This document shows positions 1 through 8,811 of a DNA stretch of 64,000 nt, piece by piece. Below the pieces are notes generated by a model. It had not been told where the DNA came from, searched no databases, and saw only the letters and a program-made list of their open reading frames with translations. Source of the DNA: Sporolactobacillus shoreae (GTDB lineage: Bacteria; Bacillota; Bacilli; Bacillales; Sporolactobacillaceae); contig NZ_SRJD01000008.1 in the NCBI RefSeq assembly GCF_004684935.1, positions 1-64,000 of the forward strand, written 5' to 3'. A program made the translations under genes and the position numbers. Within the stretch, counting starts at the first letter, position 1. Each line of letters begins with the position of its first letter.

Positions 1-87
1 CTTCAAAGTCATCATCATCCCAATCTCCCCACAACAAGACATCACATTACTTATTGTGGGTTTATTTATACTAGAGTGGGGGAATTT

Positions 88-2667
88 TTAATGACTTTGG
101 TGGGGTACTTTTAAATTACTACATACAGATGTGGCTATTTCAGATTCATGCTCACTAAATGTGTGTGATTTCTTGATCAATAATAGCCTCAAAATGGCCT
201 CATCACGAACACTTAAATCTAATGAACTTACGTTTGCTAAAATTTCAGGAAAATATTTTTTGACTAAATCTTCTGGAAGTCCTTTTACCGAATTGAAATG
301 ACTTGATAGATGCAAACCATTATATGGTGAAGATAGTATTAATTCCAAATTATCTATCAATTTCTCTTTGTCAAAAGCATAACTGAAATTATTCAGGGCG
401 TCCTCTATCTCGTATTTATTAGCTATTTGACCTTTATTATTAATTTCTACAAATTTTTCTAGCAATAAATTAATCTCTGCTTTATTTGCATGCAGAGCAA
501 ACCTTGATGCCAAATTAATAATTTCTTTCTCAGTTAATATCTTTCTTGATCTATTGAAATCTTCATTTGTATTAAAAATTTTTAACAACAAAATAAGATT
601 ATTTAGGATTGGTTCAACTAAGCCTTTCTCGCAAAAAGTGACATAAGATCTGGTGAAAAATCTATCATAATAATCCTTATCATGAAATTGAATAATATAA
701 AACCATTCCCAGTATGGGCATTTAATATTTTCAAGAATATGTTGGATTGCTCCAAAAATTGATGATTTGTGATCACCAAAGACCGGTAAGCATAACGAAT
801 CAATAAGATTTAAGTATTGGAAACTTGCAGTTCTTGCTTCTGTTACCTCTTTACTTCCAGTTCCAAAATGGTGAACAAATGTATTTGGAGAAAATGATTT
901 CGTTATTTTTTTATCTTTTCCTTCAGCGTCTTGTAATTTTGAGAAGAGTATTTCTTGCATTCCATTTAGGATATTTCGTGTATTATACTTTGAATCTAAA
1001 GATTCATTATCTGAGAAAATATCGAACTCATTATTCTCCCAAATTCCTAAGCTCCTATAGCAGAGGTTAATATAGCCAATTAAAGAGGCATAAACCTCTT
1101 TTGGCATAAATTGTTGAGCTACATCCATTGAAATTTCTTTAAGATTTTGTTTTGCATCTTTTTCTAATCCTAGTTGACTTAGAATACAACATTTTTTAAT
1201 TCTTATTACAATTGGTGAAGTACTACCAATCCTTCTAATCCATTTAAGAGATTCAATGTAATCGAAGCTTTGTAATGCAAAGATACTTTTTTCCAGAAAG
1301 AACCTCATTGATACTTCTTCATTAAATTCGTTTAATTTATGTTCCAACTTATCCATTAATCTTATATATCTATCTCGCAGATTATTTTGTCGATAATTTA
1401 GACATAAAGACAAGCACAATTCAGCCCAAGTATTAGAAGCTTCATTGTCATTCTCTTTAGAATCGTTGATATGATTTATTAGTTCTTCAAGTTGAGTTAT
1501 TTGCTTATTAGTGAAAGGCAATAAACAATGGCATTTTCTTTGGCATAGTTCAGAAACATAAAGCAATCTGTCTTCATATGTACCAGTTTTATCGGATAGG
1601 ACTTTATCTAAGTGAGCATCAAGATTCAGGCTTGCTTTGGCACGTATTTTTTCAGGCAGTGCTGCGTATCTACTCCAAATTCTATTTTGAGAGCGGATCT
1701 TAGAAATTAGATGTTTTAAATTATCTAATTCCTTAGGTAATTGATAGATATCTTTAGTTGTAATCTTATTTTCTTTTAGTTCCTTGAAAAACAAAACTAG
1801 AGCATCACTATACCTATTACTTGTCTCTCCTTTTATTAAAGATCCAATGTCAACAATAACTATATTCCTTTGTTCCAATAGTTTTTTCTCTGAAGAATTT
1901 AAATCGTCAAAGACTCCACACAAGTATATTTTCGGACAATTTTCTTGCATATTATCTCTAAGCCATCCGAGCCAACTTGTAAAATTAGGATCATCTCCGG
2001 AGAACCCTATTAAACAAAGCTGGGTTTCTAGCATTGCTTGCTGTACAGTATTCACAAATGGAGCAAATTTTTTCGGATAAGTGCGATAATCTTCCTCAGT
2101 AATAATATATGGTTTCGCTGTAGGCATACTTCCATGTAATTTAATTATTCGTGGGCGCGTACTCCCTGGTAAATCATTTTGCGTTCTGACAATTTTATAA
2201 TTTTTCCTATTTTTGATATTAATCTTTGATATCGTTCTTTCTAAGAGGGTATCATAATTCGTCGTAAATACATCGTTCCATGGGAGTTCAAGTAATTGTG
2301 TATGCAAAGGACCAGGTTGGTACTCTAAATCTGGTAAATTAATTTCAATAAGCTTATCTAACGCTGATCGTCCAAAAGTAACCCTGAACTCTTCGGCAAT
2401 ATTGAGAGCATTTCTACCGAATGTCTTTCCGACCCTTTTTGTATTCCACTGTTCAACAACATCTGTCTTTGTGTCCCTGGTATAAAGCCTGTCGAATATA
2501 GATAAAGACAATTCACCCCAATTTGGTAAACTTTTGTCATGAACACTAGAAATTGCATTTTTTGAAAAGCCAGCACCTACCATTACCGATGCATGTCCAT
2601 AAATAGTAGGTTGCCAAAGATGATTTGCTATATCTTTTATATAGGAGTGAATATTTTCATTCTGCAT
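88..2667 (-). CDS. Stand-alone SIR2-domain protein, probable antiphage defence effector
   Basis: The N-terminal 300 residues carry the SIR2 Rossmann signature: GAGFS near residue 31, TTNYD near 137, KLHGS near 177 and GFSGDD near 224. The N and H of these motifs are the usual NAD-handling residues. The remaining 550 residues look helical and I recognise no family or P-loop there, so it is not a STAND (Avs5) protein. Bacterial SIR2 defence proteins such as ThsA and the DSR family deplete NAD+ on phage infection; that role is inferred here. An ATG at 2667 with GGAGGATAAGG upstream is preferred over the longer reading from 2730, which would begin inside the preceding gene with an arginine-rich stretch. 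The start overlaps the preceding stop by 11 bases, suggesting translational coupling. The gene is clearly AT-richer than most of the window, which suggests transfer. Confidence 0.85.
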   Translation of the reverse strand: MQNENIHSYIKDIANHLWQPTIYGHASVMVGAGFSKNAISSVHDKSLPNWGELSLSIFDRLYTRDTKTDVVEQWNTKRVGKTFGRNALNIAEEFRVTFGRSALDKLIEINLPDLEYQPGPLHTQLLELPWNDVFTTNYDTLLERTISKINIKNRKNYKIVRTQNDLPGSTRPRIIKLHGSMPTAKPYIITEEDYRTYPKKFAPFVNTVQQAMLETQLCLIGFSGDDPNFTSWLGWLRDNMQENCPKIYLCGVFDDLNSSEKKLLEQRNIVIVDIGSLIKGETSNRYSDALVLFFKELKENKITTKDIYQLPKELDNLKHLISKIRSQNRIWSRYAALPEKIRAKASLNLDAHLDKVLSDKTGTYEDRLLYVSELCQRKCHCLLPFTNKQITQLEELINHINDSKENDNEASNTWAELCLSLCLNYRQNNLRDRYIRLMDKLEHKLNEFNEEVSMRFFLEKSIFALQSFDYIESLKWIRRIGSTSPIVIRIKKCCILSQLGLEKDAKQNLKEISMDVAQQFMPKEVYASLIGYINLCYRSLGIWENNEFDIFSDNESLDSKYNTRNILNGMQEILFSKLQDAEGKDKKITKSFSPNTFVHHFGTGSKEVTEARTASFQYLNLIDSLCLPVFGDHKSSIFGAIQHILENIKCPYWEWFYIIQFHDKDYYDRFFTRSYVTFCEKGLVEPILNNLILLLKIFNTNEDFNRSRKILTEKEIINLASRFALHANKAEINLLLEKFVEINNKGQIANKYEIEDALNNFSYAFDKEKLIDNLELILSSPYNGLHLSSHFNSVKGLPEDLVKKYFPEILANVSSLDLSVRDEAILRLLLIKKSHTFSEHESEIATSVCSNLKVPHQSH

Positions 2668-3808
2668 GATAATTTTCCTTATCCTCCGCCGCCGTCTGCG
2701 CTCCAAGCATCCCATCATAAGTCTCTTCATCTGGTGCTTCGTTGCCTGACATCAGGTTAACCTGCTTCATCACAATTTCAAGTGCATTTTTGGCTTGTTC
2801 AGGCGGATAGTCATATTTCTTCAGTAACCGACGGATGTGGATGCGCATCATTGCCTGAGCCTGCTCACGAATGTTGAAGTCGATCGTGACATTGTTTCGG
2901 ATCGTGGCTGTCAACTCCTGCACGATCTTCTTAAGTGTGTCGTCCGTATAGAAGTCCCGGACAACCTTATCTTTGGAGAGGGCATAGTAAAAGGCGATTT
3001 CATCCTTGTTCAGGCCGAGTTTGGCTTCGTCTGCGCTCATTTTCCGGATTTCGTCGGCCATCCGGATCAGTTCTTCGATCACTTCGGCGTTCGTGATCGA
3101 CTGATTGCGATACTTATTCAGTGATTTCCGCAGCTTCTCCGAGAACAGTTCGGACTTGACCAGATTCGTCCGGGCCATGGATTTGATTTCGCCTTCGAGC
3201 AGTTTCTTCAGCATTTCCCTTGCAAGATTTCTCGTCTTCATCGTCCGGACTTCCTGCAGGAACTGTTCATCAAGCAGCGAGATTTCCGGCTGTTTCAGGC
3301 CGAGCGTATCAAACACATCTATCACGTCTTCAGAAATAATTGAGCGTTCCAGCATTTGATTGACGCGCTGCTCATTAGTATAACTCAGAAATGATTTAAA
3401 AATAGCAACAAGCGAATCAATTATAGGGAATGCTTCCACAGGGAGTGGATATGCCTTAAAATAGGTAACTCCATCGTCTTTTGCATACCACTCATTCATC
3501 GAATACTTCATGATCCTGTTACCTTTGATGATTTCACCACTGCTATTCTTATGAAATCCATTGGGGTCCATGTTCACACGAAACAAGTTAACTCCAATTG
3601 TTTTTTCACGAATATGTATATGCATCTTACTAGGTACTTTGTTCGAAACTTCATAATATATGGTAAAACGGTATTTATTCAATTCGTCGCAAAGATTAAT
3701 TTCTCCTGCTGCTCCAAGGTCAAGTTTAACAAGGTAACGCTTTAAGACCAACTTTAGCATTTTAATTAGTTTTTCCGCTTGAATATCAGTTATTGAAGGT
3801 TTTTTCAT
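2657..3808 (-). CDS. Chimeric ORF: DUF6978-like N-terminus fused to HsdR (type I restriction) C-terminal domain
   Basis: Residues about 160-365 match the C-terminal helical domain of type I restriction endonuclease subunit R: the stretches SEDVIDVFDTLGLKQPEISL, FLQEVRTMKTRNLA, IEELIRMADEIR, GLNKDEIAFYYAL and MRIHIRRLLKKYDYPPEQA. The helicase and nuclease parts of HsdR (about 1000 residues in the family) are missing. Residues 1-145 are unrelated to HsdR and resemble, from memory, the DUF6978 family (FHKNSSGEIIKGN followed by AYPLP). The frame is open across the join near residue 150 (about 3350-3400), and base composition changes there from GC-richer (HsdR part) to AT-richer. The start has a good GGGAGG site 7 bases upstream. 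The gene sits upstream of and overlaps the SIR2 gene. Whether the product is functional is unknown. Confidence 0.75.
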   Translation of the reverse strand: MKKPSITDIQAEKLIKMLKLVLKRYLVKLDLGAAGEINLCDELNKYRFTIYYEVSNKVPSKMHIHIREKTIGVNLFRVNMDPNGFHKNSSGEIIKGNRIMKYSMNEWYAKDDGVTYFKAYPLPVEAFPIIDSLVAIFKSFLSYTNEQRVNQMLERSIISEDVIDVFDTLGLKQPEISLLDEQFLQEVRTMKTRNLAREMLKKLLEGEIKSMARTNLVKSELFSEKLRKSLNKYRNQSITNAEVIEELIRMADEIRKMSADEAKLGLNKDEIAFYYALSKDKVVRDFYTDDTLKKIVQELTATIRNNVTIDFNIREQAQAMMRIHIRRLLKKYDYPPEQAKNALEIVMKQVNLMSGNEAPDEETYDGMLGAQTAAEDKENYHAE

Positions 3809-3849
3809 TAGATATCCTCCCGATGATAGAGAACTATTATCTTTATTTC

Positions 3850-4806
3850 TTATTTTTTCGTTTGCCCCTCACCTTTCTCGATATACCTGCAGTATGGGTA
3901 CCCCGAGCACCCCCAGAACTTTTCTCCGGCATGCTGACCTCTTCTAGAAGTTCTGAGTAACATGGGTTTGCCACATTTAGGACAAACTTTTACATCTTCC
4001 TGCGTTACTGATGCGGCTCCCGTTTCACTTTTTGCCTGCTGTATCTCGGGATTCCCATTGATTTTCAATTCTGTATCAGGCTTTTGAGGTTCAATTTTTG
4101 CTTTAATGTTCTTAATGTGTTCCTCTTTCAGTGTTTCCGGAGCCTGAGAATACGGATACAGAAGATCATAGATAGCCTTGATCTCTTCCGCAGACAGAAC
4201 AAATCCGACTTGCCTGGCTCTGCCCTTCACCTTTTCTAGTACGTACCGGCGATTCATAATCTGTGTCTGACCATCTGTAATCGTTATTTTCTTTAAAGCG
4301 CACCGGTCACTGAACAGCATAAAAGAATGGTAAACGACGTTGGGAAAATCGCTGAGATACTGCTTGAGATACTTAATATGAAGCTTATTTTGCATGATTG
4401 GGTTGAGAAAATGATTTTTGACACTTTTTCGGCCCTGAGGCAAGGATTGCGTCCAGACTTTCTGATTTTCCGAACCGAAAATCCAACCGCTGTAATTCTT
4501 CGATTCAAAGACGTAAATGCCGCTGTCATGAATCATCAAAACATCAATTTCGGTCGTTTCATCGTTTTCCTTCGGGAGATACAAATTAAAAAGAAAGCGC
4601 GCATTCCCATCTACATTTCGCAAATTTTTATAAGTGAGATATTCACCCAGAAGACCCTTTGAGCGGAGCATTCTTAAGTACGGTTGGTGGGTGACATGGA
4701 AATAGTGGGTTGTTCGATAGATTAAACTTGCAGAAAGGATAATTATTCCCAACCCAGCCCAAAAAATAGTGACTAGAATCGCACAAAGCAAATAGATTTG
4801 CAGCAT
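3850..4806 (-). CDS. Membrane-anchored NERD (nuclease-related) domain protein with topoisomerase-type zinc finger
   Basis: An N-terminal hydrophobic helix (MLQIYLLCAILVTIFWAGLG) is followed by a NERD domain, GLLGEYLTYKNL then EIDVLMIHDSGIYVFESKNY. The E, D and E-x-K residues of the PD-(D/E)xK-like fold are present. The C-terminus has a four-cysteine finger of the topoisomerase I type (CPKCGKPM, then CSGYPYC). NERD proteins are presumed DNA-processing factors of poorly known function. An ATG at 4806 with GGAGGG close upstream is preferred to the ATG at 4836, which has no ribosome site. It lies just upstream of the SIR2/HsdR-remnant pair on the same strand, so a link to DNA defence is possible but unproven. 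Confidence 0.8.
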   Translation of the reverse strand: MLQIYLLCAILVTIFWAGLGIIILSASLIYRTTHYFHVTHQPYLRMLRSKGLLGEYLTYKNLRNVDGNARFLFNLYLPKENDETTEIDVLMIHDSGIYVFESKNYSGWIFGSENQKVWTQSLPQGRKSVKNHFLNPIMQNKLHIKYLKQYLSDFPNVVYHSFMLFSDRCALKKITITDGQTQIMNRRYVLEKVKGRARQVGFVLSAEEIKAIYDLLYPYSQAPETLKEEHIKNIKAKIEPQKPDTELKINGNPEIQQAKSETGAASVTQEDVKVCPKCGKPMLLRTSRRGQHAGEKFWGCSGYPYCRYIEKGEGQTKK

Positions 4807-5132
4807 ACGCCCTCCAAAGTGGTGAATAAAATTCAAACTATTTGCCTAATTATAACTTATTTTGAGACTATATAATCATTTCCTTTTGCTCATTTTGTCA
4901 AATATTTTACTTATGCAATTGATCCATGATACTTATCGGGAATCATTTAATATTAGAACAACAGCCATTTCAAAGAATGTGAAAGTCACGTATGTGACGA
5001 AGATCGCCAATCATCTGACGGCAACTTTTGAGGTTAAATGATCTCTGTTTTGCCAAAGCGTGTTCAGGTTGGCTTTTTTCTTACTTTTATGCTGAAATGA
5101 GAGCAGAGGAGCTCGTGGGTGGAGGTTGAAAA
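4807..5132. other. Intergenic region with possible gene remnant
   Basis: This gap separates the minus-strand NERD gene from the plus-strand ltrA-like gene and should hold both promoters. A 42-codon reading frame from 4913 to 5041 (plus strand, ending TATFEVK) has no ribosome binding site. It may be the 3' remnant of a lost gene or simply chance. I see no RNA element here. Confidence 0.4.
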
Positions 5133-6248
5133 ATGGTGGAAAAGTTGATTGGGAAGAAAGAAGTCAGCACGCTGGAATTGTTTTACGATTTGATCTTTGC
5201 CTATGCCATCAGCCGGATGACCGAGGTGCTGCATCTCGTCAGCAATCATACTCTACCGCTGATTGATCTGGCAGAATATTTGATGATGATGCTTGTGTTC
5301 TGGACAATTTGGACGTATCAGACGGTTTACGCGAATCGTTTTCTGAAAGAGGATCTCGGCAATTCGCTGTTTCTGATTTTTGATATGTTCTGGGTTGTGA
5401 TTCTGTCACAGTCTCTGAATGAAGACTTTGCGTCCACTCATTTCACGTTTGCCGGATCTACGTCCGTTCTTTTTTTAAGCATCGCCTTTCAGTACTACCT
5501 ACAGTCAAGACGGGCAAATGCACCTGAGGGGAAAAAATTGACCTTTCATTTTTCTGTGCTGCTTGCGGTAATCAGTCTGGTCGGCTTTGTGACCATCCTG
5601 CCCTTTTCAGTGCCTTATTCCGTACGCTTCGCCATCTATGCTGCGTCGATCTTCACCGTCGCTTTCTATCCGCTGTTCATGAAACGGACGCTGACCAATT
5701 TTTCGACGCAGTTTGATCATCTGACAGAACGTTATTCACTGTTTACCTTGTTGCTGTTCGGTGAAGCCGTAATTGCCGTAGCACAGACCATTAATAGTCA
5801 CCATTTGAGGCTTGAAAGTGTTTTCTATTTCATGATTATTGCCCTGCTTTTCACAATCTATATTATCAGCTATGAACGGGGCATCAATCGGAAAGCTCGA
5901 ACAGCCGGTTTAGTTTTAATTCATGTGCATTATTTTATTTTTGTCGGGATTAATTTAATGACGGCCCTATTGGAACTATTTATCCTGAAGGAACTAGGCA
6001 CAACATTTTTTGCGATTCTCTTCGACTTAAGCGCGTTCCTTTTCGTTTATTCCGTGCTGGCACTGCTCGTCGCTTATCCGAGAAAAAACACATGGATCAC
6101 AATAAAAGAATTCAGTGCCGTCACGGGGTTGAGCTTAGTCTGGGTTGTCCTGAGTTTTTTGCTTCGAAACAGTACCGTCTTTTTCTTAGGATCCCTGACA
6201 CTTATTCTGATGATTCTGGCGCTCTACTGGTGGCGCGTCATCAAGTGA
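5133..6248 (+). CDS. ltrA: LtrA-family (low temperature requirement A) integral membrane protein
   Basis: The sequence begins with the family signature (KEVSTLELFYDLIFAYAISR) and has about ten hydrophobic helices over 371 residues, the usual size for the family. LtrA was named from a Listeria monocytogenes mutant with impaired low-temperature growth; its biochemical role is not established. The start at 5133 follows GGAGGTTGAAAA. The gene is convergent with the GNAT/RDD pair; the space between holds a five-copy 21-bp repeat rather than an obvious strong terminator. Confidence 0.85.
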   Translation: MVEKLIGKKEVSTLELFYDLIFAYAISRMTEVLHLVSNHTLPLIDLAEYLMMMLVFWTIWTYQTVYANRFLKEDLGNSLFLIFDMFWVVILSQSLNEDFASTHFTFAGSTSVLFLSIAFQYYLQSRRANAPEGKKLTFHFSVLLAVISLVGFVTILPFSVPYSVRFAIYAASIFTVAFYPLFMKRTLTNFSTQFDHLTERYSLFTLLLFGEAVIAVAQTINSHHLRLESVFYFMIIALLFTIYIISYERGINRKARTAGLVLIHVHYFIFVGINLMTALLELFILKELGTTFFAILFDLSAFLFVYSVLALLVAYPRKNTWITIKEFSAVTGLSLVWVVLSFLLRNSTVFFLGSLTLILMILALYWWRVIK

Positions 6249-6310
6249 GTGTATAAATACGGACTCATTGCATGGCGATCAGATCGAAAATTTGTGGTGT
6301 ATCGGCTCAA

Positions 6311-6420
6311 AATCGGACAGATTTTCAGTGTATCCGGACAAGTTCTCGGCTGAATCGGACAGGTTTTCGCTGGAATCGGACAAATTATCGTCCAAACCGG
6401 ACAGGTTTTCGGTCGATCTC
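6311..6420. repeat. Locus A: five degenerate 21-bp tandem repeats (CGGACA core)
   Basis: The core CGGACA occurs at 6314, 6335, 6356, 6377 and 6398, exactly 21 bases apart. Each core is followed by a variable (A/G)(A/G)(T)TNTC block, with an approximate unit of AATCGGACAGGTTTTCGCTG. Because 21 is a multiple of three, chance ORFs across the array show heptad-like repeats (SDRFSxx or RTxxxxN), but neither has a convincing ribosome site. It lies between convergent genes. Similar-period arrays are found at 15440, 23012, 35132 and 36877. Confidence 0.85.
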
Positions 6421-6434
6421 AAAAAGAGGAAAGA

Positions 6435-6953
6435 TCAGTCTATCGTCAAGCCCATCAGGATACTGTCATAAAATGTACCGTCTACCAGCAGATCCCTGCT
6501 GATGATGCCTTCTTCAATGAAACCGACGGATTGATAAAGATGCTTTGCCCGTTCGTTGTCGCTGCGGACACGCAGGTTAATTTTCCTGATGAGGTCGGTT
6601 CCTTTGGCCCAGTTAATCAGTGTTTTCAGCAGCACTTTGCCAATGTGCTGTCCCCAGTAGTCTTTCAGGACACTGATGCCGAATTCTCCGGTATGGGCTG
6701 TTCTTGGTCTGGAACCCCCCTGGAAATCTAGGTTACCAACTATTTTTCCGTTGATTTCCGCAACTAGAAATAAAGCATTATCTTTGATTGAATAGCTGTC
6801 AAGTGTGTCTTTTTCCTGCTCGAGCGTCAGTTTAAATTCCCCCGGGCCGAATGTCAGAAAATCGGACTCAGCCGCAATTTTCTCCAGATAGTTCAACATT
6901 TTTTCAGCATCGTCCGCAATGGCTTCCCTTATTATTATTCCACTTTCTCCCAT
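6435..6953 (-). CDS. GNAT-family N-acetyltransferase
   Basis: This is a 172-residue acetyltransferase fold. The acetyl-CoA loop is seen in the region FGISVLKDYWGQHIGKVLLK and the C-terminal helix in NERAKHLYQSVGF. The pattern is close to ribosomal-protein or spermidine-type acetyltransferases, but the substrate cannot be told. The start at 6953 (MGESGIII) leaves a 7-base gap after the RDD gene and has GAGAGGA upstream; the longer reading from 6980 overlaps the RDD gene and lacks a site. A related GNAT is encoded at 29379-29927. Confidence 0.75.
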   Translation of the reverse strand: MGESGIIIREAIADDAEKMLNYLEKIAAESDFLTFGPGEFKLTLEQEKDTLDSYSIKDNALFLVAEINGKIVGNLDFQGGSRPRTAHTGEFGISVLKDYWGQHIGKVLLKTLINWAKGTDLIRKINLRVRSDNERAKHLYQSVGFIEEGIISRDLLVDGTFYDSILMGLTID

Positions 6954-6960
6954 TTCTCGA

Positions 6961-7509
6961 TCAATCCTCTCTCTGTTCATTACGAATTACTGCTGTCCCC
7001 GCAATCCGATCATAAATGGTTTGTTTCTTCTTATTCAACAATGGGCTCAGCACATAGCTGATCACGGCGAGATAGACCATAATCAGGATGCCAATAACCA
7101 CGCCCCCGGAAAAGTTCGATGGCAGAATCATGTGCCATACAGCGAAATGCGCCATTTCCCAGGGAAGAAATTTAATCGCCGTACGGAGGATTGAGCGGCT
7201 AAGCCCAATGCGTCGGCCACTACCATCAACCACACGGAGAGACATTTTCTTTTTGCCCCATGTCCCCTGCCAGTCCGACCGTTCACATAAGAGAAAATAA
7301 AGTGAAACGGGTAGTGTAATCAGTGCGAAGCCTGTCAGCTCCGCTATGGCCGGAGATCCGGTAAATAGGGGTCTGAAAAATGACCGAAAGGCTACTGAAA
7401 GAGTGCCTAAGACCAGTACACCATAGACAGCGATGACGAGATAATCGAGCAGGAATGCACAGATACGTGTTTTAAGTGGCGCATACATCCACGGCTCAGA
7501 TTGCACCAT
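6961..7509 (-). CDS. RDD-family membrane protein
   Basis: This 182-residue protein opens with the RDD pattern (APLKTRICAFLLDYLVIAVYG), carries several membrane segments and a conserved RRIGLSRSILRTAIKF loop. RDD proteins are small membrane proteins, some linked to Na+/H+ exchange or transport; no function can be assigned. The ribosome site AAGGAGG is 5 bases from the ATG. The GNAT gene follows after 7 bases, so the two are probably co-transcribed. Confidence 0.75.
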   Translation of the reverse strand: MVQSEPWMYAPLKTRICAFLLDYLVIAVYGVLVLGTLSVAFRSFFRPLFTGSPAIAELTGFALITLPVSLYFLLCERSDWQGTWGKKKMSLRVVDGSGRRIGLSRSILRTAIKFLPWEMAHFAVWHMILPSNFSGGVVIGILIMVYLAVISYVLSPLLNKKKQTIYDRIAGTAVIRNEQRED

Positions 7510-7596
7510 TTTTCCTCCTTGATCCGGGACACGTGATCATCAACTTATACTGATAACGTACCATTTTTATTTTTATGGAGCAATTGGCGTAAATAA

Positions 7597-7624
7597 AAAG
7601 AGACTGCCTCATACTGAGACAGCC
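7597..7624 (-). terminator. Rho-independent terminator of the butanediol dehydrogenase gene
   Basis: On the minus strand a 10-bp stem with a 3-base loop (GGCTGTCTCA / TGAGGCAGTC, two G-U pairs) is followed by a T-rich run (CTCTTTTTATTT). Confidence 0.75.
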
Positions 7625-7655
7625 CTTTCTCTATTTGTACTCACCTGTCGCTCCG

Positions 7656-8426
7656 TCAACTGAAAACCATGCCGCCGTCAACGCTGACCGACTGTCCGGT
7701 GATATAATTGGAATCCGGTGAAGCAAGGAAAGAGACGAAATTGGCAATATCCGCTGGCGTTTCGCTTCTTCCAAGCGCAATCCCTTCAACGGCTTTCTTA
7801 AATGCATCGCCTTTGTTTCCACCTTGGAATTTAACCATCGCGTCATCAATCCGTTCCCACATGCCGGTCCCGACAATTCCCGGGCAATAAGCATTGACAG
7901 TAATGTTGTCCTTGGCCAGTTCCTTCGCAGCCGCTTGAGTGAATCCGCGAACGGCAAATTTCGTCGCTGAATAAAGTCCCATCATCGGGAAGCTTTGCTG
8001 TCCGGCAATACTGCAGGCGTTGATGATCTTGCCACCGCCTTGCTTTTGCATCTGCTCCGCTGCCGCTTGAATACCATAAACCGTTCCGAAAACATTCACT
8101 TTAAATAAAAATTCCAGGTTTTTAGGCTGAACGCTCAAAACCGGTCCGACATGGTCAACACCCGCATTATTGACAAACACGTCAACGCTTCCAAATGTAT
8201 CGACGGCTTTCCGGACAAGATTTTTCTGATCGTCAGGGTTTGTCACATCACCGACAAATGACGCAACCTGATACCCGGATTCATTAAATTCTGCTTCCGT
8301 CTGCTCAAGCACTTCTTTGTTTAAATCACCTAAAACAATCGCAAATCCATCGTCTGCCAACCGTTTGGCAATCCCTTTTCCTATTCCTTGTCCGGCTCCT
8401 GTAATGACTGCTACACCCTTTGACAT
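7656..8426 (-). CDS. butA: Diacetyl/acetoin reductase, meso-2,3-butanediol dehydrogenase (SDR)
   Basis: A classical short-chain dehydrogenase of 256 residues: the NAD-binding motif TGAGQGIG is near residue 9, NNAG near 88, the catalytic Ser is in SIAG, the YSATK pair is near 152, and PGIVGTGMW follows. The overall sequence is close to acetoin reductases that reduce diacetyl/acetoin to 2,3-butanediol with NADH, an NAD+-regenerating step of fermentation. It appears monocistronic, with its own terminator at 7597. Upstream there is a promoter with a cre-like site over the -35 and a Rex-type operator just downstream of the -10, consistent with carbon and NADH/NAD+ control. Confidence 0.85.
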   Translation of the reverse strand: MSKGVAVITGAGQGIGKGIAKRLADDGFAIVLGDLNKEVLEQTEAEFNESGYQVASFVGDVTNPDDQKNLVRKAVDTFGSVDVFVNNAGVDHVGPVLSVQPKNLEFLFKVNVFGTVYGIQAAAEQMQKQGGGKIINACSIAGQQSFPMMGLYSATKFAVRGFTQAAAKELAKDNITVNAYCPGIVGTGMWERIDDAMVKFQGGNKGDAFKKAVEGIALGRSETPADIANFVSFLASPDSNYITGQSVSVDGGMVFS

Positions 8427-8552
8427 AACCTGATGCCTCCTATTTGGCAGATGGTTCGGACAGGCTTGGCATTTTCATGATCCCGCGTAAATGGTGCTGA
8501 ATGTCGGTGTTGTTCTTACATCCTGCCATTTTTTAGATGATTTGTGAACAAA

Positions 8553-8570
8553 CTGTGACAGTTATCACAA
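8553..8570. promoter_or_regulatory. Rex-type operator
   Basis: CTGTGACAGTTATCACAA fits the Rex consensus TTGTGA-N6-TCACAA except for the first base. It lies at the transcription start of the butA promoter, where a bound NADH-sensing repressor would block initiation. Binding itself is inferred. Confidence 0.7.
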
Positions 8571-8577
8571 CACGATT

Positions 8578-8615
8578 ATTTTAGTACAGATTTTTTATAT
8601 TGTAAACGCTTACGT
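8578..8615 (-). promoter_or_regulatory. butA promoter with overlapping cre (CcpA) site
   Basis: Reading the minus strand, the -35 is TTTACA (8601-8606) and the -10 is TAAAAT (8578-8583), spaced 17 bases. The sequence TTGTAAACGCTTACGT (8600-8615) matches the cre consensus with one mismatch and covers the -35. Confidence 0.75.
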
Positions 8616-8749
8616 ACTTTTTTAAAAAATTTCCTTTTTCTCCCTCTGCCATGACGCGAAAAAATGGATAATGGCTGCCTTAACGTTTCTGCAAAGCCAT
8701 TATCCTGTCCTCACATCAGCAAGAATAATCGGCAAAAGAAAAATTGAGA

Positions 8750-8778
8750 TTGACATGATAACGTTCTAGTGGTTTAAT
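8750..8778 (+). promoter_or_regulatory. Promoter of the aro operon
   Basis: A consensus -35 TTGACA (8750-8755) and -10 TTTAAT (8773-8778) are separated by 17 bases. The expected start is near 8785, about 27 bases before the leader peptide start. Confidence 0.8.
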
Positions 8779-8811
8779 GATACCTAATCCACTCGGAGAG
8801 GAAAATCACCG

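Noticed and set aside
2668-2730. Extended N-terminus of the SIR2 protein from 2730
   Set aside because: It lies inside the preceding coding region, encodes an arginine run, and the ATG at 2667 has the ribosome site.
4913-5041. 42-codon ORF upstream of ltrA
   Set aside because: No ribosome site and no recognisable family; at most a remnant.
6268-6502. Short repeat-containing ORFs (67 and 76 codons) as real genes
   Set aside because: No ribosome sites, overlapping frames of a tandem repeat whose period is a multiple of three, and overlap with the GNAT gene end.
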